In this document: positions 47,996 through 56,968 of the stretch, one piece after another | Layout of the letters: each line of letters opens with the position of its first letter | Numbering within the stretch: the stretch's first letter is position 1 | Assembly: GCA_913777615.1 (NCBI GenBank) | Contig: CAJYTK010000004.1 | Coordinates: 186,001-250,000, forward strand | Direction of reading: 5' to 3' | DNA: 64,000 nucleotides | Source of the DNA: an uncultured Agrobacterium sp. | GTDB lineage: Bacteria > Pseudomonadota > Alphaproteobacteria > Rhizobiales > Rhizobiaceae | Position numbers and translations under genes: made by a program | Notes under the pieces: model-generated | What the model saw: only the letters and a program-made list of their open reading frames with translations | The model's database searches: none | Told to the model about the DNA's origin: nothing

Positions 47996-48708
47996 AAATG
48001 GCCACAGCCGCCACCAGAACGCCAGCGGATGACGACGCTTCTCATATCCTCATCGTGGATGACGACGCGCGTATCCGCGATCTTCTCCAGCGCTTCCTCA
48101 GCGACAAGGGTTACCGTATCACCGCCGCTGCAGACGCGGCGGAAGCGCGGCGCAAGATGCAGGGCATCCAGTTCGATCTCCTGATCCTCGACGTGATGAT
48201 GCCCGGAGAAAACGGCTTGTCGCTGACAAAGTCTCTCAATGAAAACAAGACCGTGCCGGTCATTCTTCTCACGGCACGCTCCGAGGCGGATTCGAGAATC
48301 GCTGGCCTGGAAGCCGGTGCTGACGACTACCTTGCCAAACCCTTCGATCCACGCGAACTCGTGCTGCGCATCAACAATATCCTGCGCCGCAATACCTCGC
48401 CGGATACGCCAAAAATCGACCAGATCATTTTCGGGCCCTTCAATTTCTCGCTCCACAAGAAGGAACTTCGGCGCGGCGCAGAGATCATCCGCCTGACGGA
48501 TCGCGAAATGGATATCATGATGCTGTTCGCGCTGCGCGCCGGTGACACCATCCCACGGCACGAGCTCGTGGATGCCGATGCCGATGTCGGCGAGCGCACC
48601 ATCGACGTTCAGATCAACCGTCTGCGGCGCAAGATCGAAGACGATCCCGCCAATCCCGTCTATTTGCAGACGGTACGCGGCATCGGCTACCGTCTGAGCG
48701 TGGATTGA
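47992..48708 (+). CDS. OmpR family response regulator (PetR-like)
   Basis: A 238-residue response regulator. The receiver domain (about 18-135) has the acidic pocket ILIVDDDARIR, phospho-acceptor Asp67 in LLILDVMMPGENG, a Thr in LLTARSEA, and Lys in DDYLAKPFDP. The winged-helix DNA-binding domain follows (LTDREMDIMMLFAL, then VQINRLRRKIEDDPANPVYL). The start ATG 47992 overlaps the MarR stop; an internal ATG at 47998 is the alternative. The histidine kinase lies 50 bases downstream and is its expected partner. Confidence 0.93.
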   Translation: MKMATAATRTPADDDASHILIVDDDARIRDLLQRFLSDKGYRITAAADAAEARRKMQGIQFDLLILDVMMPGENGLSLTKSLNENKTVPVILLTARSEADSRIAGLEAGADDYLAKPFDPRELVLRINNILRRNTSPDTPKIDQIIFGPFNFSLHKKELRRGAEIIRLTDREMDIMMLFALRAGDTIPRHELVDADADVGERTIDVQINRLRRKIEDDPANPVYLQTVRGIGYRLSVD

Positions 48709-48758
48709 AGCACGCTTTTCTGGCGTGCCCGGATCAGAGCCGGATGGACAGGTAATCT

Positions 48759-50138
48759 ATGGCAAGCCTCGATTTCATGAGTTTGGCCCGCAACAGCGCC
48801 CCTGCCCGAGGGTGGCGCTTCTTCGTGCGATGGCTGCGGCACTGGCTTCCCACCGGGCTTTACACCCGCTCGCTGCTGATCATCATTTTGCCGATGGTCC
48901 TATTGCAGGCCGTGGTTGCCGCGGTCTTCATGGAGCGACACTGGCAGCTGGTGACAGAGCGCCTGTCCGCCGCCGTCACGCGCGATATCGCCGCAATCAT
49001 CGAACTGATCGAGACAGATCCTGAGCAGGACGATTATCAGCGCGTCATCAACATCGCACGCGAGAAGCTCGATCTCAGCGTCTATATCGAACAGAAAACA
49101 GAACTGCCGCCCGCGCGCCCGCAACCCTTCTTCTCTATTCTCGATTCCATTCTGGCAGACCAGATCACCGCACAGATCGGCAGGCCCTTCTGGATCGACA
49201 CTTATGGCAACGGATCGCTGGTCGAAATCCGGATTCAATTGAACGACAAGACGCTGCGCATCTTCACACGGCGAAATCAGACCTACGCGTCCAACACGCA
49301 TATCTTCCTCGTCTGGATGGTCGGCGCGTCTCTCGTTCTGCTCGGCATCTCGATCCTTTTCCTGCGCGGCCAGATCAGGCCGATCCTGGCGCTTGCCAAA
49401 GCCGCCGAAAGTTTCGGCCGCGGACAGAAGATCACGGCATATTCGCCCAAAGGCGCCGATGAAGTAAGACGCGCCGGTCTTGCCTTCATCCTCATGCGCG
49501 AGCGGATCGAACGACAAATGGAACAACGTACGGCCATGCTGAATGGCGTGAGCCACGACCTGCGCACTATCCTTACCCGCTTCAAGCTTCAACTGGCGCT
49601 CGCTGGAGACAATCCCGATCTTGAAGGGCTGGATAAGGACGTCGACGACATGCAGTCGATGCTGGAAGCCTATCTCGCCTTTGCTCGTGACGACGCGGAG
49701 GAAGACGTTGGAGCGCTGGAACTCGAACCGCTTCTGAGAAAATTGCAAAGCGATTTCGAGATGGTCGGCAAGACGATGCGGTTTGAGCTCAATGGGGTTT
49801 CGCAGATTACCGTCCGCCCTACGGCCTTCTCCCGCGTGGTCGGCAATCTTGCCGCCAATGCGCAACGCTATGCCTCGACACTCTCCATCGAGCTGCGACG
49901 CGCACCGCGCTCCATCAGCCTCTTCTTTGATGACGATGGACCGGGCGTTCCGCTGGAATCACGCGAGGATGTCTTCAAGCCCTTCTTCCGCCTGGACGAG
50001 GCGCGTAACCTGAACGCCTCCGGCACCGGTCTCGGCCTATCGATTGTCCGAGACATTGTCAGAAGCCATGGTGGCGATGTGATGCTGGACGACAGCCCCC
50101 TCGGGGGCTTGCGGGTGATTGTGAAAATCCCGGCCTGA
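48759..50138 (+). CDS. EnvZ-like sensor histidine kinase
   Basis: A 459-residue membrane kinase. Helix 1 (about residues 40-62), a periplasmic domain (to about 180), helix 2 (about 181-205), HAMP, then the dimerisation domain with phospho-acceptor His266 in GVSHDLRTILTR. The usual Pro after the Thr is Ile here, a variant I have seen in alphaproteobacterial EnvZ-like kinases. The ATPase domain has NLAANAQRYA (N box), DDDGPGVP (G1) and GTGLGLSIV (G2). It is the partner of the upstream PetR-like regulator. The signal is unknown. Confidence 0.93.
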   Translation: MASLDFMSLARNSAPARGWRFFVRWLRHWLPTGLYTRSLLIIILPMVLLQAVVAAVFMERHWQLVTERLSAAVTRDIAAIIELIETDPEQDDYQRVINIAREKLDLSVYIEQKTELPPARPQPFFSILDSILADQITAQIGRPFWIDTYGNGSLVEIRIQLNDKTLRIFTRRNQTYASNTHIFLVWMVGASLVLLGISILFLRGQIRPILALAKAAESFGRGQKITAYSPKGADEVRRAGLAFILMRERIERQMEQRTAMLNGVSHDLRTILTRFKLQLALAGDNPDLEGLDKDVDDMQSMLEAYLAFARDDAEEDVGALELEPLLRKLQSDFEMVGKTMRFELNGVSQITVRPTAFSRVVGNLAANAQRYASTLSIELRRAPRSISLFFDDDGPGVPLESREDVFKPFFRLDEARNLNASGTGLGLSIVRDIVRSHGGDVMLDDSPLGGLRVIVKIPA

Positions 50139-50170
50139 GTTGTAAATGCTGTACTAAAGGCTGAAATCGG

Positions 50171-50512
50171 TCAGCACATCTTCTCGCCGTTGGGGACGCC
50201 CTGCTCCACAGCCGCCAGAACGATATCGCCATTGCCATCGGCAAAACCGAGCGTCAGGACTTCGGAGCGGAAAGGCCCGATCTGGCGCGGCGGAAAGTTG
50301 ACGACGGCAAGCACCTGTCTGCCGATCAGGCTCTCCAGCGTATAATGGACGGTGATCTGCGCCGATGATTTCTTGATGCCGATTTCCGGACCAAAATCGA
50401 TCTTCAGTTTAAAAGCAGGCTTGCGCGCTTCGGGAAAGGCTTCCGTCTCGATGATGGTACCGACGCGAATGTCGACCTTTTCAAAATCCGCATAGCTGAT
50501 TTCAGCGCTCAT
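50171..50512 (-). CDS. csaA: CsaA-type tRNA-binding domain protein
   Basis: A 113-residue stand-alone tRNA-binding (EMAP/Arc1p-like OB-fold) domain: [20 protein letters not shown] at the start, then [18 protein letters not shown] and [20 protein letters not shown]. CsaA proteins bind tRNA and have been described as export-related chaperones in Bacillus. It is the last gene of a minus-strand set ybjN-proC-csaA with gaps of 5 and 12 bases. Confidence 0.93.
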   Translation of the reverse strand: MSAEISYADFEKVDIRVGTIIETEAFPEARKPAFKLKIDFGPEIGIKKSSAQITVHYTLESLIGRQVLAVVNFPPRQIGPFRSEVLTLGFADGNGDIVLAAVEQGVPNGEKMC

Positions 50513-50524
50513 TCTCGTGCGTCC

Positions 50525-51343
50525 TCAGTTTGCCAGTTCCTGCGCGCGCGTCTTCGCCGCCGCGATCGCCTTGTCGAACAAGGGCTGCATACCATCCTGC
50601 GCCATCAATACGGAGAGTGCAGCCGCCGTCGTACCACCCGGAGACGTCACATTCTGGCGCAGTTTGGACGCATCGTCGGGGGACTGGTAGAGAAGTTCAC
50701 CAGCCCCCGCGACGGTTTCTCGCGCGAGACGCATGGCGAGGTCCGCCTGCAGACCGGCTTTGCGACCTGCCTCCGCCATGCATTCCACGAGATAGAAAAC
50801 ATAAGCGGGTCCGCTGCCGGATACGGCAGTGACGGCATCGATATCGCCCTCGGTCGGAACCCATTCCACCGGACCGCTGACCTTGAGAAGCTCTTCCACG
50901 GCCTGACGCTGGTCGGCGGAAACGCGTTCATTGGCGTAGGCGCCGGTAACCCCACGTCCCACCATGGCGGGTGTGTTGGGCATGGCGCGAACGCAAGCAG
51001 CCTGACCCAGATGGCTTTGGATATAGGATAACGTCTTGCCGGCAGCGACGGAAACGACAATCGTCTCTTGGCCGACAAGCGGTTTCAACGAAGGCAGCAC
51101 CGTATCCATCAACTGCGGTTTGACCGCCAGAAACAGGATGCCGGCAGTCACGCCTTCGGGAGCGCTTTCACAATGGCGCGCGCCAGCCTCCGCGAGCTTT
51201 GAGGACATGGCATCCGAAGGGCGCGGATCGACGACGATGATCGATGAACCGGATACACCTTTCTTCAACCAGCCGGAAAGCATGGCGCCGCCCATATTGC
51301 CGGCGCCAACGAGAACGAGCGGACCAGAACCGAATGACAGCAT
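50525..51343 (-). CDS. proC: Pyrroline-5-carboxylate reductase
   Basis: A 272-residue ProC. The N-terminal Rossmann domain has LVLVGAGNMGGAMLSGWLKK; AVKPQLMDTVLP, then RAMPNTPAMVGRGVTGAYAN and the helical C-terminal domain with AVSGSGPAYVFYLVECMAEA follow. It makes proline from pyrroline-5-carboxylate with NAD(P)H. ATG 51343 gives the family N-terminus; the longer upstream frame overlaps the YbjN gene and is rejected. Confidence 0.95.
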   Translation of the reverse strand: MLSFGSGPLVLVGAGNMGGAMLSGWLKKGVSGSSIIVVDPRPSDAMSSKLAEAGARHCESAPEGVTAGILFLAVKPQLMDTVLPSLKPLVGQETIVVSVAAGKTLSYIQSHLGQAACVRAMPNTPAMVGRGVTGAYANERVSADQRQAVEELLKVSGPVEWVPTEGDIDAVTAVSGSGPAYVFYLVECMAEAGRKAGLQADLAMRLARETVAGAGELLYQSPDDASKLRQNVTSPGGTTAAALSVLMAQDGMQPLFDKAIAAAKTRAQELAN

Positions 51344-51348
51344 GTGTA

Positions 51349-51849
51349 TCAGGCCTCGCCTACCGTCTCGAAGAGGGCCGCATCCATGGCGGCCTTGGCT
51401 TCCATGCCGGACCAGACGACGAATTGGAACGCCTGATAATACTGTTCGCAGGCTTCGAGCGCGCTCGACAGCAGAACTTCGACCTGCTGATTGGTTGGCT
51501 CGGCGCCGCCCGCCAGAAGCAGCGACTGGCGGAAGATGATCACGTCTTCCTGACGCCATAGATCGAAATGGCCCATCAGCGTCTGACCGTTGACATGCGA
51601 CAGCAGCCGGATCACTTCGTTGACGCGATGATCGGGGACCCTGATGTCGAAAGCGCAGGCCAGATGCAGCGCCTCGAACTGCTCCATCCAGGAAAACGAA
51701 ACGTGATAGTCGGCCCAACGGCCTTCCACCGTCATCGCAATTTCGTCCTCGCCCGAGCGCTCGAAAGACCAATCGTTGGCGGCCGCCACAAACTCGATCA
51801 TATCGACCGGATTGGAGAAACGTTCAACTTCGAATTCTATTAGGCTCAT
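51349..51849 (-). CDS. YbjN domain-containing protein
   Basis: A 166-residue protein of the YbjN family (type III-secretion-chaperone-like fold): NPVDMIEFVAAANDWSFERS, then SFSWMEQFEALHLACAFDI and HFDLWRQEDVIIFRQSLLL. Enteric YbjN affects motility and stress phenotypes; its mechanism is unknown. It lies five bases before proC in the same transcription unit, a conserved pairing in Rhizobiales. Confidence 0.88.
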   Translation of the reverse strand: MSLIEFEVERFSNPVDMIEFVAAANDWSFERSGEDEIAMTVEGRWADYHVSFSWMEQFEALHLACAFDIRVPDHRVNEVIRLLSHVNGQTLMGHFDLWRQEDVIIFRQSLLLAGGAEPTNQQVEVLLSSALEACEQYYQAFQFVVWSGMEAKAAMDAALFETVGEA

Positions 51850-52311
51850 ACGGCACCTTTTCAGCCGGAAATGAATGTTTTGTTTCGCACGCGAAAGCAC
51901 AAAAACGCACATACAAATGCCGGTACATCAGTTTAGGACGATTGCCCGACGCCGCCAGATTAACGCAGTGAACCTGTCTGGAGCTTACCGAGTTCGTTTC
52001 GAATCATCATTTAAAATCAGTCTATAACGAGCGAGTCCCGTCGCCACCCCCCGCCAGTCCATTTTCCGGGGACAACCGTGGATATCTCTTGTGGCGGAAT
52101 GTCAGGCGGGAGTCATAACCGACTCTGCCAATTGCGTTTTTTGCAAGTGTCCACAGAGGGCAAAAAAATGCTGATGAAAATGCTTGCTCTTTGGGTACGA
52201 ATCCGCACTCGCGAGGGTGCCTGCTTCGAAGCGGACAAAATGAAAGGCCGCGCTCCTTTTGAGAGCGCGGCCTTGAACAAAATCGACCAATTTAAAACGG
52301 CTGCATCACTA
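51850..52311. other. Non-coding interval between ybjN-like gene and ubiK
   Basis: About 460 bases without a convincing gene; long frames across it are not protein-like. The right part holds the ubiK terminator (52244-52274). The left part should contain the ybjN-proC-csaA promoter. A short, structured RNA here cannot be excluded, but no family is recognised. Confidence 0.5.
52244..52274 (-). terminator. Terminator after ubiK
   Basis: A 12-bp arm pair AAGGCCGCGCTC/GAGCGCGGCCTT (52244-52255, 52263-52274) with a 7-base loop. On the minus strand it is followed by TTTCATTTTG. It lies about 40 bases downstream of the ubiK stop. Confidence 0.75.
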
Positions 52312-52575
52312 TTAGGAGGCATTCCCCGAGAGCTTGGCTTCCAGAGCCTCTATCCTGGCGCGCAACGCGTCGTTCTCATCAAGCGCCTTGATGGCCATCT
52401 CGCGAACGGCATCGAACTCTTCGCGCTTGACGACATCGAGGCTGTTCAGCCAGCGATCCGCCTGCGCGTGGAAGGCCTGCTCCACTTCCTTTCGGACGCC
52501 CTGAGCCGCACCTGCGGCATCGGTCATCAGCTTCGCGAATTCATCGAAAATGCGGTTGGTTCCGGTTGTGCTCAT
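52312..52575 (-). CDS. ubiK: Ubiquinone biosynthesis accessory factor UbiK (BMFP domain)
   Basis: An 87-residue, mostly helical protein of the BMFP/YqiC/UbiK family (PF04380): FDEFAKLMTDAAGAAQGVRK, then a C-terminal coiled coil VKREEFDAVREMAIKALDEN running into LRARIEALEAKL. UbiK supports aerobic ubiquinone synthesis by linking the Ubi complex to lipid. It diverges from lgt with about 270 bases between. Confidence 0.88.
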   Translation of the reverse strand: MSTTGTNRIFDEFAKLMTDAAGAAQGVRKEVEQAFHAQADRWLNSLDVVKREEFDAVREMAIKALDENDALRARIEALEAKLSGNAS

Positions 52576-52846
52576 GGCGCGGTGTCCTCGTCTTCATCCG
52601 GAGAGACTTGATGCTCGATCCGGTTCTGACATTTCAGGTAGGCACTCACTCGGTCCGTTGCAAGCAAAAACGGGATCGTCAGGCGCGGTAACCTTACTTT
52701 TGACAGTCATAAAAGCGTCAAAGAATCGCCTTGACCGCTTCTCTTTCAATCGCCATTTTCGCCCGGCGGGAAAGCTGACGATCATGCAGCCTGCCTTCTG
52801 AAAACGCTGGCGTTTTCGATGACAACCAGAGAACGGAATACGCAAT

Positions 52847-53698
52847 TTGTTTTCACCACTGGCGCCGCTGTCGATCATGCCGTTTCCCAACATCGATCCG
52901 ATCGCCTTCTCCATAGGCCCGATATCGATTCACTGGTATGGCATAGCCTATGTCATGGGCATTCTGCTCGGCTGGTCATATGCCCGAAAGCTGAGCATGA
53001 CGGACCGCCTGTGGCCGGGCGACAAGTCTCCAGTGACACCGGTTCACCTGGATGACTTCATCATCTGGGCCGCAGCCGGCATCGTGCTGGGCGGACGTAT
53101 CGGCTATGTGCTCTTTTACGACCTCCCAGCCGTCATGGCGAACCCGGTGCGCGCCTTAGAGATCTGGAATGGCGGCATGTCCTTCCATGGTGGCCTCCTG
53201 GGCACGACGATCGCAATGATCCTCTTTGCCCGTAAAAACGGCATTCCGGTCTGGAGCATGTTCGACATCATCGCGGCCGTGGCACCCGTCGGCCTGTTCT
53301 TCGGGCGCATCGCAAATTTTATCAACGGCGAATTATGGGGCCGCCTGACGGATGTTCCGTGGGCCGTCGTGTTCCCGACAGGTGGGCCCTTTGCCCGTCA
53401 TCCAAGCCAGCTTTACGAAGCGGGACTGGAAGGCATCGTGCTTCTGCTTGTACTCTCGGTCATGATCTGGGCGTTCAGAGCGCTGAAGGCGCCCGGCACC
53501 GTGACCGGCACCTTCGTTGCGGGCTACGCCCTGTCACGAATCTTCGTGGAGTTTTTCCGAGAACCCGACGCGCAAATCGGGTATCTCGCGGGGAACTGGT
53601 TGACCATGGGAATGGTTCTCTCCGCGCCCATGTTCGCGCTTGGCGTCTGGGCCATCCTTCGTGCGCGTTACGCTGCCAGCGCCCGGCAGAACGGATAA
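52847..53698 (+). CDS. lgt: Prolipoprotein diacylglyceryl transferase
   Basis: A polytopic inner-membrane enzyme of seven helices that attaches diacylglycerol to the lipobox Cys of prolipoproteins. Family segments include [28 protein letters not shown] with the essential His, and the Lgt signature [14 protein letters not shown] (Arg and Asn conserved). Two starts compete: TTG 52847 (283 residues) and ATG 52877 (273 residues). The TTG is preferred because rhizobial Lgt proteins carry a short LLSI-like stretch before PFP-IDP, matched here by [14 protein letters not shown]. The MidA-like gene follows after five bases. Confidence 0.94.
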   Translation: MFSPLAPLSIMPFPNIDPIAFSIGPISIHWYGIAYVMGILLGWSYARKLSMTDRLWPGDKSPVTPVHLDDFIIWAAAGIVLGGRIGYVLFYDLPAVMANPVRALEIWNGGMSFHGGLLGTTIAMILFARKNGIPVWSMFDIIAAVAPVGLFFGRIANFINGELWGRLTDVPWAVVFPTGGPFARHPSQLYEAGLEGIVLLLVLSVMIWAFRALKAPGTVTGTFVAGYALSRIFVEFFREPDAQIGYLAGNWLTMGMVLSAPMFALGVWAILRARYAASARQNG

Positions 53699-53703
53699 GT
53701 GCC

Positions 53704-54804
53704 ATGCCAACGCCCCTTGCCCGTCGAATCAAGTCTCTCATTCGCCTCAACGGCCCCTTGAGCGTCACCGATTATTTCTCGCTCTGCCTCGCAGATCCCG
53801 AGCATGGCTATTACAAGACGCGCCAACCCTTCGGCCGCACCGGCGATTTCGTTACCGCGCCGGAAGTCAGCCAGCTTTTTGGCGAAATGCTCGGCGTCTT
53901 CATGGTCCATGCCTGGCAGCGCCACGGCCTGCCTGCCAATGTCAGGCTTGTCGAAATCGGCCCCGGTCGCGGCACGATGATGGCGGACATGCTGCGTGTC
54001 ATCCAGCGCATTGCCACGCCTTTATACGACGCCATGAGCGTGCATCTGATCGAAACCAGCCCGCGTCTCACCGAGACGCAGCAGAAGACGCTTGCCACGC
54101 ATGGGGGAAAGATCAATTGGCACGAAAGTTTTGACGATGTGCCTCCGGGCTTCCTGCTGATTGCCGCCAACGAGCTTTTCGATGCGATTCCCATCCGTCA
54201 ATTCGTCAAGACGCCCCAAGGCTTCAGAGAACGCGTCGTGAGCCTCAGCGAGGATGACGAGCTCATCTTCACCGCCGGCATCGCCAGCATCGATCCAGAT
54301 CTCCTGCCGCCAAAGCCGGAAAGGCAGGCGCTTGGCACCATCTTCGAATATTCCCCTGCCAGGGAAGCAGTCATGGCGGCGCTGTGCGAGAGGCTGAAAC
54401 TCCACGGCGGCACGGCGCTGATCATCGACTATGGCCATATGGTGTCTGGCTATGGCGACACAATGCAGGCACTGAGAATGCATGAATACGATCCCGTTCT
54501 GGCCAATCCTGGCGAAGCCGACCTCACAAGCCATGTGGATTTCGAAAGCCTGACGAAGACGGCCACCGCCAGCGGCGTTCATATCAATGGCTGTCTGCAC
54601 CAGGGCGACTTTCTCTACGGGCTTGGGCTACGAGAGCGGGGCCAGGCTTTGGCGGCGGCGGCAACGCCCGACCAGACGCTGGATATCGCGGAAGCCATCA
54701 ACCGTCTGGCAGGCGAAGGCGCTGGCAAGATGGGAGAGCTCTTCAAGGTATTGGCCGTGTCGAGCCCAGCTGTCCATCTGCTCCCCTTTCGTCCACTGGA
54801 TTGA
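53704..54804 (+). CDS. SAM-dependent methyltransferase, MidA/NDUFAF7 family
   Basis: A 366-residue methyltransferase of the DUF185/MidA family. It shows RIKSLIRLNGPLSVTDYFSL, GYYKTRQPFGRTGDFVTAPE (the family's most conserved stretch), the SAM-binding loop VEIGPGRGTMMADML, and ANELFDAIPIRQFV. Mitochondrial NDUFAF7 dimethylates an arginine of complex I during assembly; the bacterial target is likely similar but unproven. It follows lgt by five bases and is probably co-transcribed with it, an arrangement common in Rhizobiales. Confidence 0.92.
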   Translation: MPTPLARRIKSLIRLNGPLSVTDYFSLCLADPEHGYYKTRQPFGRTGDFVTAPEVSQLFGEMLGVFMVHAWQRHGLPANVRLVEIGPGRGTMMADMLRVIQRIATPLYDAMSVHLIETSPRLTETQQKTLATHGGKINWHESFDDVPPGFLLIAANELFDAIPIRQFVKTPQGFRERVVSLSEDDELIFTAGIASIDPDLLPPKPERQALGTIFEYSPAREAVMAALCERLKLHGGTALIIDYGHMVSGYGDTMQALRMHEYDPVLANPGEADLTSHVDFESLTKTATASGVHINGCLHQGDFLYGLGLRERGQALAAAATPDQTLDIAEAINRLAGEGAGKMGELFKVLAVSSPAVHLLPFRPLD

Positions 54805-54952
54805 CAGAGACAGGTGGCTTGGGCCACCATTGTCCTCATTCGAAGCAGAAACAAATCTGCCGGACGGCATCGTTTGAGATGCGCTCATCGGAAACACTCG
54901 CTCAGAATCATCCCTCAAAAAATCGGCGACACCGCAAAGGATTGAACACCCC

Positions 54953-55747
54953 ATGCAGGACGACACGCTGCCGCTTCCCGTTCAAAGCGACCTGCTTCAG
55001 GCCGCATCCAGAAACGGCATACGCCATGGTTTCTTCACCCGTGAAGGCGGTGTATCGACAGGCATCTACCGCGGACTGAACGTCGGCCTCGGCTCGCAAG
55101 ACGATCGCGAGGCGGTTTTGGAAAACCGTCGTCGCGTGGCGCAGTGGTTCGGCTTTCCTGTCGAGCGACTCGCAACCGTCCACCAGATTCACTCGCCCAA
55201 TGTGGTCGTCATCGACAAAACCTATGACGGCGCAAGACCGCAAGCCGATGCCATGGTGACGGCAACGCCCGGCATTATCCTTGGCGTATTGAGCGCAGAT
55301 TGCGGTCCGATTCTCTTTGCCGATAGCCAGGCCGGCGTCGTCGGCGCAGCCCATGCAGGCTGGAAGGGGGCAGTCCATGGCGTACTGGAAAACACAATCG
55401 ACAGCATGGTCGCCCTCGGCGCTCGCCGCGAAAACATTACCGCCGCCCTCGGCCCTTCGATTGCGCAGGAAAATTACGAGGTCGGACCGGAGCGCGTCCA
55501 GAACCTCAAGACGCTCGACGCCGCCTATGAGCGATACCTTGCGCCATCGCAAAACAATGGTCATGCCCATTTCGATCTGAAGCAGCTTACGATGGATCGC
55601 CTGACCAAGGCGGGAGTGCAGGCCGAAAACCTCCATCTCTGCACCTATCCGGACGACAAGCGCTTCTTTTCCTTTCGCAGAACTACGCATCTGTCCGAAC
55701 CGGATTACGGGCGGCAGATCTCAGCAATAGCAATTTTGGAGACTTAA
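54953..55747 (+). CDS. pgeF: Peptidoglycan editing factor PgeF (multicopper polyphenol oxidase/laccase-domain family, YfiH)
   Basis: A 264-residue YfiH/DUF152-family protein. The zinc-site residues are in TVHQIHSPN, LSADCGPIL and AAHAGWKGAVHG. E. coli PgeF hydrolyses misincorporated serine or glycine from UDP-MurNAc-linked precursors; homologues in the animal gut and humans act on purine nucleosides. It sits one base before the M24 gene and 150 bases after the MidA-like gene in a likely lgt-midA-pgeF operon. Confidence 0.92.
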   Translation: MQDDTLPLPVQSDLLQAASRNGIRHGFFTREGGVSTGIYRGLNVGLGSQDDREAVLENRRRVAQWFGFPVERLATVHQIHSPNVVVIDKTYDGARPQADAMVTATPGIILGVLSADCGPILFADSQAGVVGAAHAGWKGAVHGVLENTIDSMVALGARRENITAALGPSIAQENYEVGPERVQNLKTLDAAYERYLAPSQNNGHAHFDLKQLTMDRLTKAGVQAENLHLCTYPDDKRFFSFRRTTHLSEPDYGRQISAIAILET

Positions 55748-55748
55748 G

Positions 55749-56900
55749 ATGGCTCTACACTTCGAACCCGCCGAATTCGAGGCGCGTCGTGCCCGGCTGA
55801 TCGAGAAGATGGCCGAGGAAAAGCTGGATGCCGTACTGCTCTTTGCTCAGGAAAGCATGTACTGGCTGACCGGCTACGACACCTTCGGCTACTGCTTCTT
55901 CCAAACGCTGATCGTCAAGGCGGACGGCTCCGTGGCGCTGCTGACCCGTTCGGCCGATTTGCGCCAGGCACGCCACACGTCCAATATCGAAAACATCTAC
56001 ATCTGGGTGGATCGCCTGAATGCCGATCCGACGCTCGATCTGAAGAACCTCATGAGCGAAATGGATCTGCTCGGCTGCCGCGTCGGCATCGAGTTCGACA
56101 CCCATGGGATGACCGGTCGAGTTTCGCGCCTTTTGGATAACCAGCTTGCAAGCTTCTGCCAGATCGTCGATGCCTCCTATCTTGTCAGCACGCTTCGCCT
56201 CGTCAAAAGCCCCGCCGAGATTGCCTATGCAAAGCGCGCCGGTGAGCTTGCCGATGACGCACTCGATGCCGCAATCGCCCTGATCAAGCCGGGCGCGGAT
56301 GAGGCCGATATTCTCGCCGCCATGCAAGGTGCTGTGTTTTCCGGCGGCGGCGATTATCCCGCCAACGAGTTCATCATTGGCTCCGGCCCGGACGCGCTGT
56401 TGTGCCGCTACAAGTCTGGACGTCGCAAGCTCGATACCAAGGACCAGATCACGCTCGAATGGGCAGGCGCGAGCGCCCACTATCACGCCGCGATGATGCG
56501 AACCGTGGTGATCGGCGAACCGGAGTTCCGTCATAAGGAGCTCTACAATGCCTGCGCGGAAAACATTCGCGCCATCGAAGACGTGCTTCGCCCCGGCAAC
56601 ACATTTGGCGATGTCTTTGACGTTCACGCGAAAATCATGGACGAGCGCGGCCTCACCCGCCATCGCCTGAATGCCTGCGGTTACTCCCTTGGCGCACGCT
56701 TCTCTCCCTCCTGGATGGAGCATCAGATGTTCTACGCCGGCAACACGCAGGAAATCCTGCCGAACATGACGCTCTTCGTCCACATGATCATCATGGACAG
56801 CGACGCAGGCGTCGCCATGACGCTCGGCCAGACCTATGTGACCACGGAAGGCGCACCCCAGTCATTGTCACGCCACGGGCTCGACATGTTGACCGCCTGA
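55749..56900 (+). CDS. M24 (creatinase/aminopeptidase P fold) protein lacking the usual metal ligands
   Basis: A 383-residue protein. Residues 1-150 form the creatinase N-terminal domain (EKMAEEKLDAVLLFAQESMY), the remainder the pita-bread M24 domain. The five dinuclear metal ligands of aminopeptidase P are not conserved where I can align them: the Asp pair is replaced in LEWAGASAHYHAAMMRT, the GHGIG His is Tyr in GYSLGARF, the first Glu is His in LFVHMIIMD, and the last Glu is absent in TLGQTYVTTEG. The protein thus resembles metal-free creatinase-type members. A C-N hydrolase of a small amidine or amino acid derivative is possible; dipeptidase activity is unlikely. It begins one base after pgeF. 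Confidence 0.85.
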   Translation: MALHFEPAEFEARRARLIEKMAEEKLDAVLLFAQESMYWLTGYDTFGYCFFQTLIVKADGSVALLTRSADLRQARHTSNIENIYIWVDRLNADPTLDLKNLMSEMDLLGCRVGIEFDTHGMTGRVSRLLDNQLASFCQIVDASYLVSTLRLVKSPAEIAYAKRAGELADDALDAAIALIKPGADEADILAAMQGAVFSGGGDYPANEFIIGSGPDALLCRYKSGRRKLDTKDQITLEWAGASAHYHAAMMRTVVIGEPEFRHKELYNACAENIRAIEDVLRPGNTFGDVFDVHAKIMDERGLTRHRLNACGYSLGARFSPSWMEHQMFYAGNTQEILPNMTLFVHMIIMDSDAGVAMTLGQTYVTTEGAPQSLSRHGLDMLTA

Positions 56901-56968
56901 TTTGACTCCGGGCTCAAACGCCACTTAAATCACAAGGGTCCTGGGGAGGGCGTAATGATGATGAAGAG

